Of a stretch of 64,000 bases of DNA, positions 1 through 12,826 are shown one piece after another. The stretch is from Pseudomonas paeninsulae (GTDB lineage Bacteria; Pseudomonadota; Gammaproteobacteria; Pseudomonadales; Pseudomonadaceae): the NCBI RefSeq assembly GCF_035621475.1, contig NZ_CP141799.1, forward strand, positions 5,196,501-5,260,500, written 5' to 3'. Both the position numbers and the translations under genes were made by a program. Under the pieces are notes generated by a model, which saw nothing but the letters and a program-made list of their open reading frames with translations, searched no databases and had not been told where the DNA came from. Within the stretch, counting starts at the first letter, position 1. Every line of letters begins with the position of its first letter.

Positions 1-1014
1 CTGCTGCTGCTGGCGACCTTCGGCTTCGGCTTCAACGCCGTACAGTCCTACACCGTGGCCAGCTCGCTGCACGACACCTTCGGCCTGCCCACCTATGTCA
101 GCGGCATCGCCCTGGTAGTGGTGATCGGCCTGATCATCTTCGGCGGCATCAAGCGCATCGCCAAGTTCGCCGACGTACTGGTGCCCGCAATGGCCTTCTC
201 CTACATCGCTATGGCGCTGTACGTAATCGGCAGTAACTTCGACGCGATTCCGGCCACCCTGACGCTGATCTTCAACAGTGCCTTCGGCCTCGAGCCAGCC
301 TTTGCCGGTGGCATCGGCGCGGCGATCCTCATGGGCGTCAAGCGCGGCCTGTTCTCCAACGAAGCCGGCCTGGGCAGCGCGCCCAACGTCGCCGCGGTAG
401 CCGAGGTCAAGCACCCGGTCGCCCAGGGCATCGTGCAGTCGCTCAGCGTGTTCATCGACACCATCATCCTGTGCAGCTGCACCGCGCTGATCATCCTGCT
501 CTCCGGCGTGTATCAGCCGGGCACCGAGATGGCCGGTGTGGTCCTGACCCAGACCGCCATGGCCGCGGTAGTCGGCGAATGGGGCCGGGTATTCGTCAGC
601 GTCGCCCTGCTGCTGTTCGTCTTCACCACCCTGATCTACAACTACTACCTCGGCGAGAACGCCCTGGGCTTCTTCACCAGCAAGCGCTGGCCGGTACAGG
701 TCTACCGCGTGCTGGTAGTCGGCCTGATACTCTGGGGCTCGGTGCAGGATCTGGGTACGGTGTTTGCCTTCGCCGACGTGACCATGGGCCTGCTGGCCAT
801 CGCCAACCTGATCGCCCTGGCCCTGCTGTTCAAGGTCGGCCTGCGCCTGATGCGCGACTACGACGACCAGATCAAGGCGGGGGTAAAGTCGCCCGTCTTC
901 GACCCGAAAGCCTTCGCTGATCTGGACCTCGATCCGGCAGTCTGGCCCGCCCAGCCGTCGACAGCGCCGCAGACCCTGAGCGCCGAAATCGGCCACCGCG
1001 TGCACCAGCGCTGA
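1..1014 (+). CDS. Alanine/glycine:cation symporter (AGCS family), 5' end outside window
   Basis: Sodium-coupled inner-membrane carrier for small neutral amino acids such as alanine, glycine or glutamine. The frame is open from base 1, so the start lies upstream; about 337 C-terminal residues are visible. The family hallmark GVKRGLFSNEAGLGSAP is intact, followed by AEVKHPVAQG and several long hydrophobic segments ending in a charged tail. It ends just before a strong hairpin terminator. Asparaginase and glutaminase genes lie downstream, which suggests a role in amide amino-acid use, but the substrate cannot be read from the sequence. Confidence 0.93.
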   Translation: MLLLATFGFGFNAVQSYTVASSLHDTFGLPTYVSGIALVVVIGLIIFGGIKRIAKFADVLVPAMAFSYIAMALYVIGSNFDAIPATLTLIFNSAFGLEPAFAGGIGAAILMGVKRGLFSNEAGLGSAPNVAAVAEVKHPVAQGIVQSLSVFIDTIILCSCTALIILLSGVYQPGTEMAGVVLTQTAMAAVVGEWGRVFVSVALLLFVFTTLIYNYYLGENALGFFTSKRWPVQVYRVLVVGLILWGSVQDLGTVFAFADVTMGLLAIANLIALALLFKVGLRLMRDYDDQIKAGVKSPVFDPKAFADLDLDPAVWPAQPSTAPQTLSAEIGHRVHQR

Positions 1015-1033
1015 GCCGCTAACGACGCGATAC

Positions 1034-1060
1034 ACAGGGGGCTATGGCCCCCTGTTTTTT
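1034..1060 (+). terminator. Rho-independent terminator after AGCS symporter
   Basis: A perfect 9-bp stem (1034-1042 with 1047-1055) and a 4-base loop are followed directly by a run of T. It closes the symporter transcript 20 bases after the stop. Confidence 0.9.
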
Positions 1061-1148
1061 ATATGCGAGGCTGTGAAAAAACTCCCGCCTACTGCGGCAG
1101 CCTCGCGACGGCTGCTCGATATGTTCACAACCTCTGAGGAGAGCCGTC

Positions 1149-2138
1149 ATGGCTATAACAAAACTCCTGGTGCTCTACACCGGCGGCACCATCGGCATGC
1201 AGATGAGCGCAGATGGCCTGGCGCCCGCCTCCGGCTTCGAGGCGCGGCTGCGTGCCCAGCAAGCGCAGGAACAGGCGCGTCAACTGCCCAGCTGGATCTT
1301 CCGCGAACTGCTGCCGCCGATCGACAGCGCCAATATGAGCCAGGCCAGCTGGCTGGCGATGGTCGCGGCAATCCGCGCAGGCGTCGAGCACGACGGCTGC
1401 GATGCCGTGCTGGTGCTGCACGGCACCGACACCCTGGCCTACAGCGCCGCGGCCCTGAGTTTCCTGCTGCTCGGCCTGCCGGTACCAGTGCTGCTGAGCG
1501 GTTCGATGCTGCCGGCCGGCGTTGCTGGCAGCGATGCCTGGGCCAATCTGTTCGGTGCCATGCAGGCGCTGCAACAGGGCGTTGCGCCCGGCGTGCACCT
1601 GTACTTCAACGGCACCCTGATGCATGGCGCGCGAGTCAGCAAACTGGCCAGCGCTACCTTCGGCGCCTTCGCCGAACTGCCTCGCCAGCGCCAGAGCCCG
1701 CGCGTCGAGAGCATCCCGGCCAGCCTCGATTACCGCCAGCCGCGCCAACCGGTCAATCTCGCGGTGCTGCCGTGCTTCCCCGGCATCCAGGCCGCGCATG
1801 TCAGCGCCCTGCTCGACAGCGGCGTACGCGGCCTGCTGCTGGAATGCTACGGCAGCGGCACCGGGCCCGCGGATGACGCCGAACTGCTCGCCGCGCTCAA
1901 GGCGGCCCATGAGCGTGGCGTGGTGCTCGCGGCGATCAGCCAGTGCGCGCATGGCCATGTCGAGTTCGGCGTCTATGCTGCAGGGAGCAAACTGGCCAGC
2001 GCCGGTCTGGTCTCGGCTGGCGGCATGACCCGCGAAGCCGCCCTGGGCAAGCTGTTCGCCCTGCTCGGCGCCGGCCTCAGCCAGGCCGAGACGGAACACT
2101 GGTTCGCCCTGGACCTGTGTGGCGAGCGTGCCGACTAG
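1149..2138 (+). CDS. ansA: L-asparaginase (asparaginase/glutaminase family)
   Basis: Cytoplasmic-type asparaginase hydrolysing L-asparagine to aspartate and ammonia; 329 residues, normal for the family. Both catalytic threonine motifs are present: YTGGTIGM near residues 10-17 (nucleophile T14) and HGTDT at 91-95 (T93, D94). No signal peptide is seen, which favours a type I, cytosolic enzyme. A GAGGAG-like ribosome site precedes the ATG. It follows an AGCS amino-acid carrier and precedes glutaminase, fitting an amide-nitrogen scavenging neighbourhood. The symbol is given by family; type I versus type II is not fully settled. Confidence 0.9.
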   Translation: MAITKLLVLYTGGTIGMQMSADGLAPASGFEARLRAQQAQEQARQLPSWIFRELLPPIDSANMSQASWLAMVAAIRAGVEHDGCDAVLVLHGTDTLAYSAAALSFLLLGLPVPVLLSGSMLPAGVAGSDAWANLFGAMQALQQGVAPGVHLYFNGTLMHGARVSKLASATFGAFAELPRQRQSPRVESIPASLDYRQPRQPVNLAVLPCFPGIQAAHVSALLDSGVRGLLLECYGSGTGPADDAELLAALKAAHERGVVLAAISQCAHGHVEFGVYAAGSKLASAGLVSAGGMTREAALGKLFALLGAGLSQAETEHWFALDLCGERAD

Positions 2139-2211
2139 CCAGATGGGCAGGACTTGCAGCGCAGCCATAACAGTTTCAGGATGACTGATCCTACCTACAG
2201 GAGGTCGCACG

Positions 2212-2667
2212 ATGGCCGTTCGCATTCCCGCCGAGATCCGTCCCGTCAGCGCCGCCGACCAGGCGGCCTGGTTGCCCCTGTGGCAGCGCTATCAGCGCTT
2301 CTACATGACCGAGATTCCCGCTGCCACCAGTGACGTCACCTGGCAGCGCTTTCTCGATCCGGCCGAGCCGATGCATGCCGCCCTGGCCTGGCACGAAGAC
2401 AAGGCCATCGGCCTGGTGCATTGGATCTACCACCGCTCGACCTGGACCGTTGGCGACTACTGCTACCTGCAGGATCTGTTCATCGCCAAGGACGTGCGCA
2501 GCAGCGGCGTCGGCCGCCAGCTGATCGAACACGTCTACGACCAGGCCCGCCAGGCCGACTGCGCGCGGGTGCATTGGCTGACCCACGACAGCAACAGCAA
2601 GGCCATGCTGCTGTACGAACGGGTTGCCGAGCGCTCGGGCTTCTTGCAGTTCCGCAAGCTGTTGTAG
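2212..2667 (+). CDS. GNAT family N-acetyltransferase
   Basis: A 151-residue single-domain GCN5-related acetyltransferase. The acetyl-CoA binding region is seen as LQDLFIAKDVRSSGVGRQLI (about residues 87-106), with the V-R-x-x-G-x-G-R/x-L core, then a C-terminal strand with NSKAMLLYERV. The start is set by a textbook AGGAGG a few bases upstream of the ATG. The substrate is unknown. It converges on the glutaminase gene with only 23 bases between stops. Confidence 0.9.
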   Translation: MAVRIPAEIRPVSAADQAAWLPLWQRYQRFYMTEIPAATSDVTWQRFLDPAEPMHAALAWHEDKAIGLVHWIYHRSTWTVGDYCYLQDLFIAKDVRSSGVGRQLIEHVYDQARQADCARVHWLTHDSNSKAMLLYERVAERSGFLQFRKLL

Positions 2668-2690
2668 CTTACATCCACCGGCGCTGCCCT

Positions 2691-3599
2691 CTAGAACACC
2701 GACCAGCCGATCCGCTCGCTGAGCAGCTCCAGCGCCGCCATGCCGACCAGGGAGTTGCCGGCGGCGTTCAGTTCCGGTGACCAGACGCAGACGCTGAAAC
2801 GCCCCGGCACCACCGCGACTATGCCGCCGCCGACCCCGCTCTTGCCCGGCAGGCCGACTCGGTAGGCGAAGTTGCCGGCCTCGTCGTACAGGCCGCTGGT
2901 GGCCATGATGGCGTTGACCTGCTTGGTCTGCCGCGGCGTGAGGATCTGCTCGCCGCTGTGCAGGCAAAAACCATCGTTGGCCAGAAAGCAGAAGGCGCGG
3001 GCCAGGTCGACGCAGCTCATGCGCAAGGCGCAGTAACTGAAGTAGTTGCGCAACACCGTCTCGACATCGTTATGGAAGTTGCCGAAAGACTGCATCAGGT
3101 AGGCTGCGGCGGCGTTGCGCGCGCGATGCTGGTATTCCGAATCGGCGACCCGGTTATCCACCGCTATCTCGGGGTTGCCGGCCAGGCGGCGGACGAAATC
3201 GCGCATCGACACCACCGGCGTGGCAAAGCGCGATTGGTTGATGTCGCAGATCACCAGCGCACCGGCGTTGATGAACGGGTTGCGCGGCCGGCCGCGCTCG
3301 AATTCCAGCTGCACCAGCGAGTTGAACGGCTGGCCGGACGGCTCGTGGCCCAAACGCTGCCAAATATCCTCGCCGGAGTGACCGATGGCCTGCACCAGGC
3401 TGAACACCTTGGAGATGCTCTGCACGGAAAACGCCGTACGCGCAGCGCCGGCACTGAACAGCTCGCCCTCGTTGCTGTACACCGCGATGCCCAGCTGGTT
3501 TCCCGGCACATCGCCCAGCGCCGGAATGTAATCGGCCACCTTGCCCTGGCCGATCAGCGGGCGGACTTGATCGAGGATTTCGTTCAACAGCGCTTGCAT
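2691..3599 (-). CDS. glsA: Glutaminase
   Basis: Hydrolyses L-glutamine to glutamate and ammonia. The 302-residue length matches bacterial glutaminases of the serine-beta-lactamase-like fold. The catalytic S-x-x-K is visible as SISK at residues 61-64, and the family stretches [13 protein letters not shown] and [12 protein letters not shown] are intact. No secretion signal is seen. It is a single gene on the minus strand, with a 7-bp hairpin (3618-3636) in the leader just upstream of the start. Its position by asparaginase, an AGCS carrier and a TAXI-TRAP system suggests glutamine/glutamate catabolism. Confidence 0.95.
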   Translation of the reverse strand: MQALLNEILDQVRPLIGQGKVADYIPALGDVPGNQLGIAVYSNEGELFSAGAARTAFSVQSISKVFSLVQAIGHSGEDIWQRLGHEPSGQPFNSLVQLEFERGRPRNPFINAGALVICDINQSRFATPVVSMRDFVRRLAGNPEIAVDNRVADSEYQHRARNAAAAYLMQSFGNFHNDVETVLRNYFSYCALRMSCVDLARAFCFLANDGFCLHSGEQILTPRQTKQVNAIMATSGLYDEAGNFAYRVGLPGKSGVGGGIVAVVPGRFSVCVWSPELNAAGNSLVGMAALELLSERIGWSVF

Positions 3600-4112
3600 G
3601 CTCAGACTCGCCGCAATGCCCGAGCAAACCTCGGGCGACCTACCCTAGACGCCAGGCAGCTATTACTGATCACACGCACTGCTCCCGGAGTGCACTCGGA
3701 TTTATCCAGGCTGCGGCGGGAAATTTCGGCGGATTTACGCTTATTACTGTGCGCCAATAGGCATGATTCCGCCCATTGCGTCCGAGGATCTTCGGCCAAC
3801 GTGCTCTAAACCGGGCGTTGCAACCCTTGGCACGGCATCTGCTATAGCTCTGCTACGCCATACGCGTTGTTTGCGTCGGCGATTATAAGAAAGACCAGAG
3901 GTGTGCTTATGAACTGCCGTACGTCCCCCGCGAGCCTGTCTCGCCCAGCTCCGCTATGCCGCCTCTCGCGTGCCAGGCCTCGGCCGGGTGCGGGCATTCG
4001 CCACTTTCGCCCATTCTGATCGGCCCCCGACCTGCATATCCGCTGCGGCGGCCATGCATCGTCTACAGTAAAAAAACGCTGCATAAAGCCATAACAACGA
4101 CGGAGATACTCC
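3600..4112. other. Intergenic region between glsA and the TAXI-TRAP genes
   Basis: A 513-base gap separating divergent genes. It holds a 7-bp GC-rich inverted repeat with a 5-base loop at 3618-3636, close to the glsA start on its transcribed side. I see no convincing gene in it; the longer open frames look like chance. Promoters for both flanking genes should lie here, but I cannot place them firmly. Confidence 0.5.
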
Positions 4113-5066
4113 ATGCGATTGACCAAGCGTTTCAGCCTGCTCGCTGCTGCCGCGGCCCTGACGGCCAGCACTGCGGCATTTGCCGCACCAACCTTCATCA
4201 ACATCCTCACCGGCGGCACCAGCGGAGTCTACTACCCGATCGGGGTGGCCCTGTCGCAGCTCTACAGCAACGGTATCGACGGCGCGAAAACCTCGGTACA
4301 GGCCACCAAGGCCTCGGTGGAAAACCTCAACCTGCTGCAGAGCGGCCGTGGCGAACTGGCCCTGGCCCTGGGTGACTCGGTCGCCGATGCCTGGAATGGC
4401 GTGGAAGATGCCGGCTTCAAAAACCCGCTAAAAAAGCTCCGCGCGATTGCCGGCACCTACCCGAACTACATCCAGATCGTCGCCAACAAGGAGTCCGGCA
4501 TCGCCAACCTGGCTGACCTCAAAGGCAAGCGCATCTCGGTCGGCGCGCCGAAGTCCGGCACCGAGCTGAATGCTCGGGCGATCTTCGCCGCGGCCGGTCT
4601 GAGCTATGACGACATGGCCAAGGTCGAGTTCCTGCCATACGCCGAGTCGGTCGAGCTGATCAAGAATCGTCAGCTGGATGCCACCCTGCAATCCTCGGGA
4701 CTGGGCATGGCGGCGATCCGCGATTTGGCCGCCACCTTGCCGATCAATTTCGTCGCCATTCCGGCCGACGTGACCACCAAGATCGGCAATGCGGCCTATC
4801 AGCCAGCCGTGATTCCAGCCGGCACCTACGACGGTCAGGATGTCGACATCGCGACTGTCGCGATCAAGAACATCCTGGTCAGCCATGAAGACGTGTCCGA
4901 GGAAGTGGCCTACCAGATGACCAAGCTGATGTTCGACAACCTCGAGCGTCTGGGCAACGCCCATTCCGCGGCCAAGGACATCAAGCTGGACGGCGCGGCG
5001 AAGAACCTGCCGATCCCGCTGCATCCGGGTGCCGAGCGCTTCTACAAGGAAGTCGGCGCGCTGTAA
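4113..5066 (+). CDS. TAXI family TRAP transporter solute-binding subunit
   Basis: Periplasmic binding protein of a tripartite ATP-independent transporter of the TAXI class; 317 residues. A clear cleavable signal peptide ends near ...STAAFA-AP (about residue 24). The mature protein opens with the family signature INILTGGTSGVYYPIG, then a KASVENLNLL segment and a GAPKSGTELNAR loop typical of ligand-binding TAXI proteins. It is followed by the fused permease and a DUF1850 gene, the usual TAXI set. The few TAXI proteins studied bind glutamate-like ligands; with glsA divergent next door, glutamate or glutamine is a plausible but unproven substrate. Confidence 0.94.
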   Translation: MRLTKRFSLLAAAAALTASTAAFAAPTFINILTGGTSGVYYPIGVALSQLYSNGIDGAKTSVQATKASVENLNLLQSGRGELALALGDSVADAWNGVEDAGFKNPLKKLRAIAGTYPNYIQIVANKESGIANLADLKGKRISVGAPKSGTELNARAIFAAAGLSYDDMAKVEFLPYAESVELIKNRQLDATLQSSGLGMAAIRDLAATLPINFVAIPADVTTKIGNAAYQPAVIPAGTYDGQDVDIATVAIKNILVSHEDVSEEVAYQMTKLMFDNLERLGNAHSAAKDIKLDGAAKNLPIPLHPGAERFYKEVGAL

Positions 5067-5103
5067 AAAACGCGGGTGGGTTGGGGCTCGCACAGACTGA
5101 GCC

Positions 5104-5182
5104 CGTAGGATGGGTTGAGCGAAGCGATACCCATGGCCACGGCCCGATGGGTTACGCCGCTGCGCGGCTAACCCATCCTACC
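5104..5182. repeat. Intergenic palindromic repeat (GTAGGATGGGTT family), paired arms
   Basis: Two inverted arms: CGTAGGATGGGTTGAGCG at the left and the reverse form ending AACCCATCCTAC at the right, around a GC-rich centre. Related arms recur at 12693-12723 and 49143-49179. It sits between the TAXI binding protein and its permease, where it could act as an intercistronic hairpin. Confidence 0.75.
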
Positions 5183-5300
5183 CTGCCACCCATGCGCCAT
5201 CCTGCAAGTAGAGCTGCGAATAAAACCAGCGTGCTGAGTACGGCAGGTTTTATTGGCGACTCTTGCGCCTTATCGACGTTGCAATGAGGGCATAAGCTCC

Positions 5301-7324
<2,024 letters not shown>

Positions 7325-7328
<4 letters not shown>

Positions 7329-7744
7329 TCGGATTGTGCATGGGCCTGGCCGGAGCGGTCTGGGCCGAGCTGCCGGTTGTCGAGTTCACCCTGGCCTGGC
7401 GGCACACCATCGAGAAAATTCGCTGGGAAGAAGATTACCGCGTGACCGCCGAGGGCTTGCTGCTCGGCGAGGCGCGGGTCAAGGGTTCTGGTGCTGGCAT
7501 GGAAATTCCTGCCGATGCCGAACTGCGTGAGGGCAGCTGGCATTACCAACGCCAGCTAGCGCCCCTGCAACCACTGCGCTTGGGGCGAACCCCCGAGGCA
7601 GGGGATTACCAACTGTGTTTCAACCAGCGTTGTCGCTCCATGAGCGACTGGCTCGGCCCGCCACAAGCGACCCAGCCGGCGGTGGAACTCTGGAGTTGTG
7701 AGCTCGGCTCCCCCCTATCGGTCAACGATGCGGGTAACGGCTAA
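7325..7744 (+). CDS. DUF1850 domain-containing protein (TAXI-TRAP accessory)
   Basis: A 139-residue protein whose GTG start overlaps the permease stop (GTGA), implying translational coupling. It has a short hydrophobic N-terminus, probably a signal peptide or anchor, and the DUF1850 pattern: a W-RHTIEKIRWEEDY segment followed by GSGAGMEIP and GSWHYQR. An internal ATG six codons in is an alternative start. DUF1850 genes commonly follow TAXI permeases; their role is unknown. The tail carries two cysteines in CFNQRC. Confidence 0.85.
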
Positions 7745-7792
7745 CGCCGTTGTCGCTCCCAGCGTCACAAGCGCTGGCGGCAAGAAGAGGAG

Positions 7793-7825
7793 AACCCCCA
7801 TTTGGCTTTGCCGGTGGGGGTTTTG
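7793..7825 (+). terminator. Rho-independent terminator after the TAXI-TRAP operon
   Basis: An 8-bp stem (7793-7800 with 7815-7822) around a 14-base loop, followed by a T-rich stretch. It separates the TRAP operon from the next acetyltransferase gene. Confidence 0.8.
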
Positions 7826-7867
7826 TTCGTTTAGTCTCGGCCACTATCAAGCAAGGACCTGCCGCCG

Positions 7868-8359
7868 ATGGGCACCTGTACCTATTACCTGGACATGCAC
7901 AGCCCCGAGCAGCTGCGGCCCAAGCCGCTGCCTGCGGAGCTGCACATCGTCGAATGCCGGATCAAGCAGTTCCAGTTCAACCGTTTTCTCTATCAGCTGG
8001 TCGGCGAGCCCTGGGCCTGGACGGACAAGCTGAACTGGAGCGATGCCCAGTGGCGGGCGTTGGTCGAGCAAGCCAATCACCGCACCTGGGTGGCCTATCA
8101 CCAGGGCGCAATCGCCGGCTACTACGAGCTATTGCGCGATGCCGAGGGTGCAGTGGAGATTCTCTATTTCGGCCTGGCCGAGGCATTTTTCGGCCAGGGT
8201 TTCGGCGGCCCGTTGCTGAGCCATGCGCTGCAAGCGGCCTGGCTCTGGCCAGGCACAACGCGCGTCTGGGTCCACACCTGCAGCCTCGATCATCCCAGCG
8301 CCCTGGCCAATTACCAGGCGCGCGGCCTGCAGCTCTATCGCGAAGACGTGGCCGTCTAG
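7868..8359 (+). CDS. GNAT family N-acetyltransferase
   Basis: A 163-residue acetyltransferase-like protein. The core is seen as AGYYELLRDAEGAVEILYFG followed by FFGQGFGGPLLSHAL, the expected acetyl-CoA binding strand-loop-helix (GQGFGG), then HTCSLDHPSALANYQARG, the usual C-terminal GNAT helix. No substrate is suggested. It is a single gene after a terminator, and the downstream DUF3617 gene is about 100 bases away. Confidence 0.87.
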   Translation: MGTCTYYLDMHSPEQLRPKPLPAELHIVECRIKQFQFNRFLYQLVGEPWAWTDKLNWSDAQWRALVEQANHRTWVAYHQGAIAGYYELLRDAEGAVEILYFGLAEAFFGQGFGGPLLSHALQAAWLWPGTTRVWVHTCSLDHPSALANYQARGLQLYREDVAV

Positions 8360-8460
8360 GGTGCATCAGCCCCGCAGAGTGCGGTTGTTTTCATCAGTGC
8401 AGGCCTGCGTCGCTAACTCAGCCTACGCTTGCAGGGTCGATGAATCGTTGGAGTCTGGCC

Positions 8461-8976
8461 ATGCACATCTCAGTATTAAAAAGCCTGTCCTTGGCCCTGT
8501 GCCTATTGCCCGCGCTGGCCACGGCGCAGGAGATCCAGCCCGGTCTGTGGGAAATCAGCTCGAGCAATATGCAGGTCGGCGGTCAGGCGCTGCCCGGCAT
8601 GCAGCAAATGCTGGAGCAGATGAACAACCTGCCGGCCGAACAACGCCAGATGATGGAGCAGATGATGGCCAAGCAGGGTGTGCAACTGGGCGACCAGGGT
8701 GTGCGCATCTGTTTGAGCGAGGAGCAGATCAAGGCTCAGGACATTCCCCTGCAAGACCCCACGTCAGGGTGTAGCCACGAGATCACCGAGCGCAGTGCCG
8801 AGCGCTGGAAGTTCCGCTTCAGTTGCCCGGATGGACAGGGCGAGGGCGAGACGCGCTTCATCAGCGACCGCGAGTTCGCCACCCAGGTGAAGGGTACCTA
8901 CGGCGGCCAGAGCAGCAGCATGGAAAGCCATGCGCGTTGGATTGCGGCCGATTGTGGCGGCTTGCAACCGCGCTGA
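8461..8976 (+). CDS. DUF3617 domain-containing secreted protein
   Basis: A 171-residue protein with a cleavable signal peptide ending near ...LPALATA-QE. The mature part starts with IQPGLWEISS, the standard DUF3617 opening, has a glutamine/methionine-rich stretch (PAEQRQMMEQMMAKQG), and ends with a CSHEI...FSCPDGQGEGE region and a final cysteine. Four cysteines in the mature protein suit periplasmic disulfides. The function of this family is unknown. The longer frame starting at 7750 is not used, since the ATG at 8461 begins the signal peptide. Confidence 0.88.
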   Translation: MHISVLKSLSLALCLLPALATAQEIQPGLWEISSSNMQVGGQALPGMQQMLEQMNNLPAEQRQMMEQMMAKQGVQLGDQGVRICLSEEQIKAQDIPLQDPTSGCSHEITERSAERWKFRFSCPDGQGEGETRFISDREFATQVKGTYGGQSSSMESHARWIAADCGGLQPR

Positions 8977-9050
8977 GCTGCCGGCCGCATGCCGGTCAGC
9001 CTCGGCGCACAGCGCTGCTGGCCGCTCATGTCAGAGACGCCAACCGCCTA

Positions 9051-10496
9051 TTAGAGAATCGGCGAGATCAGGCGCGCCACGCGCATGCCCAGTTGCTGCA
9101 GGCGATGCAGGTTCTTGTAGTCGCCGGCGAGCAATTCGCGCGAGCGAGCGAAGTCTTGCTCAAGCATCTGTTCGACCTCGGCGGCAAAGCCGGGGTCGAA
9201 GGTCAGCAGGGTGATCTCGAAGTTCAGACGGAACGAGCGATTGTCCAGGTTGGCGCTGCCGACGCTGGCGACATCGTCATCGATCAGCATGACCTTCTGG
9301 TGCAGAAAGCCCGGCTGGTAGCGGAACACCCGGACCCCGGCGCGCAAGGCCTCGAAGGCATACAGGCTGGAGGCGGCGTAGACCACCCGGTGGTCGGGCC
9401 GCGCCGGCAGCAGGATGCGCACATCGACGCCGCGCAGCACGGCCAGGCGCAAGGCGGCGAACAGCGCCTCGTCGGGGATGAAGTAGGGGCTGGTGATCCA
9501 CACCCGCTCGCGGGCGCTGTGAATCGCCTCGACGAACAGCAGCGCGCAGGTTTCCTGCGGGTCGGCCGGACCACTGGCGATCACCTGGCAGAGCATGCCC
9601 TCGCCCGGGTAGGCCTCGGGCAGCAGCAGCGGTGGCAATTGGTGGCTGGCCCAGAACCAGTCTTCGGCGAAGGACTCCTGCAGGCAGGCGACTACCGGCC
9701 CGCGCACTTCGACATGGGTATCGCGCCAGGGCGCCAGTGGCGGCTTGTGCCCGAGGTATTCGACGCCGACGTTGAGCCCGCCGAGAAAGCCGCATTCGCC
9801 ATCGACCACCACGATCTTGCGGTGGTTGCGAAAGTTCAGCTGGAAGCGGCTGAGCAGCCCGCCACCGGTGGTGAAAGAGTGGACCTGAATGCCGCCAACG
9901 CGCATTTTATCGCTGAAATGACGCGGCAGGGCGTGGCTGCCGACACCGTCGTAGAGCACGAAAACCTGCACGCCGGCAGCCGCGCGCTCCAGCAGCAGGT
10001 CTTGCAGGCGCCGGCCGAGCAGGTCGTCGCGGATGATGAAGAACTGCAGCAGGATCACCTTGCGCGCGCGGCCCAGGGCCGCGAGGATCGCGGCGAAGGC
10101 CGCTTCGCCATCGATCAGCAGCTGCACCTGGTTGTTCGCCAGGCAGGGCATCCGGCCCAGCCGGGGCAAGGCGCGCAGTTGCTGGGAGGCCGGGGATGCG
10201 CTGGCGCTCAGGGCTTCGTCGACCCACGGGCGCCAGTTCAGCGCGGCCATGGCCTGGTGCATCTGCTTGTCGGCGTGGCGGCGCGCCTTGATATAGGCAT
10301 CGAAGCGACTGCGGCCAAACACCAGGTAGGGCACCAGGGTCAGGTAAGGCATGAAGAACAGCGACACCGCCCAGGCCAGCGCACCCTGGGCGGTGCGCAC
10401 GGTCAGCACGGCATGTACGGCCGCGAGCATGCCGAGGGCGTGGGTCGCGGCGATCAGGTAGGCGAATAGATTGGGGATCGCGAAGTCCAGAGGCAT
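9051..10496 (-). CDS. cls: Cardiolipin synthase (phospholipase D superfamily)
   Basis: Condenses phosphatidyl groups to make cardiolipin at the inner membrane; 481 residues, the usual size. Two N-terminal hydrophobic helices (about residues 8-60) are followed by two PLD active sites: [16 protein letters not shown] near residue 224 and [18 protein letters not shown] near residue 397. Both keep the H-x-K-x4-D order, so the enzyme should be active. It stands alone on the minus strand. Cardiolipin often rises under osmotic stress, and an osmolyte carrier gene is divergent from it, but a regulatory link is only inference. Confidence 0.95.
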   Translation of the reverse strand: MPLDFAIPNLFAYLIAATHALGMLAAVHAVLTVRTAQGALAWAVSLFFMPYLTLVPYLVFGRSRFDAYIKARRHADKQMHQAMAALNWRPWVDEALSASASPASQQLRALPRLGRMPCLANNQVQLLIDGEAAFAAILAALGRARKVILLQFFIIRDDLLGRRLQDLLLERAAAGVQVFVLYDGVGSHALPRHFSDKMRVGGIQVHSFTTGGGLLSRFQLNFRNHRKIVVVDGECGFLGGLNVGVEYLGHKPPLAPWRDTHVEVRGPVVACLQESFAEDWFWASHQLPPLLLPEAYPGEGMLCQVIASGPADPQETCALLFVEAIHSARERVWITSPYFIPDEALFAALRLAVLRGVDVRILLPARPDHRVVYAASSLYAFEALRAGVRVFRYQPGFLHQKVMLIDDDVASVGSANLDNRSFRLNFEITLLTFDPGFAAEVEQMLEQDFARSRELLAGDYKNLHRLQQLGMRVARLISPIL

Positions 10497-10764
10497 GCTG
10501 GTTCCTGTGCGCTGACGCCGGGTTGGTGCTAAACCTATTACCCATGCAGTGTGGCATCAACAGGGCCGCGTGCAGTTAGCCAAAAATCAGTAAATGGCGG
10601 CATTTGGCCCGCGAATGACGGCCTGTGGCCAGCAAACGTGGGGTTTGCCTGTTACCCTTACCGGCTAACCGAAAAAATATTTTCGGTCGCGATGAGTTGT
10701 AAGTTGGGCGAATCCGTCCTTCTTGTGCTTGCCAGCGAGTTAAATGCCTCAAGGAGAACTCCAC

Positions 10765-12432
<1,668 letters not shown>

Positions 12433-12457
12433 CCGCTGTTGTTGGGCAATTCAAGAG

Positions 12458-12479
12458 CGCGCCTTCGGGCGCGTTTTTT
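12458..12479 (+). terminator. Rho-independent terminator after BCCT gene
   Basis: A 6-bp GC stem (12458-12463 with 12468-12473), a stable TTCG tetraloop and six T. It lies 25 bases past the BCCT stop. Confidence 0.88.
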
Positions 12480-12523
12480 GTCTGCGCTGCGCAGGGCTGG
12501 GTCGTTTGAGTCACCGCCGCAAT

Positions 12524-12775
12524 TCTTGTAGGAGGGGCATTAGCCGCGAGTTCTTAACCAGGTTGGTGGGGTGCTGACGCGGCTATTTATGTTCGGCATT
12601 ACATCGTGTGGGTTGATGCGGGTTGCGCCCCTCGGGCGCGCAACATGAAGGGTCAGTCAACGCGGCGCAATGACTGGCACCCGCTCAGGATTATGGGTAT
12701 CGCTGCGCTCAACCGATCCTACGCTGGCCAACGGGAGTGGGCAAAAGCATCGCGGCTAAAGCCCCTCCTACAAGA
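12524..12775. repeat. Inverted pair of intergenic repeat arms (TTGTAGGAGGGGC ... TAGCCGCGA)
   Basis: The left arm at 12524-12550 (TCTTGTAGGAGGGGC, then TAGCCGCGA) reappears in reverse at 12750-12775 (TCGCGGCTAAAGCCCCTCC and on). The arms are about 200 bases apart. Motifs of this kind are common dispersed repeats in Pseudomonas intergenic DNA. The 394-base gap between the BCCT and exonuclease genes (12433-12826) holds only repeats, and I see no gene in it. Confidence 0.75.
12693..12723 (-). repeat. Single arm of the GTAGGATGGGTT repeat family
   Basis: Read on the minus strand it begins CGTAGGAT, then GGTTGAGCGCAGCGATACCC, matching the left arm at 5104-5136 with few changes. It is nested between the two arms of the other repeat type. 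Confidence 0.7.
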
Positions 12776-12826
12776 GCTCCGCGTGATCCAGTGGCCCCTC
12801 GCAAAAATGTACCCCGCAGCAATCCA

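Noticed and set aside
1073..2225. Long open frames overlapping the asparaginase gene on both strands.
   Set aside because: Arginine/alanine-rich or glutamine-rich with no recognisable motifs; shadows of a GC-rich gene with a clear asparaginase reading.
3842..4219. Open frame of 125 codons on the minus strand upstream of the TAXI gene.
   Set aside because: It overlaps the TAXI signal peptide region, has no motif or good ribosome site, and looks like chance in GC-rich DNA.
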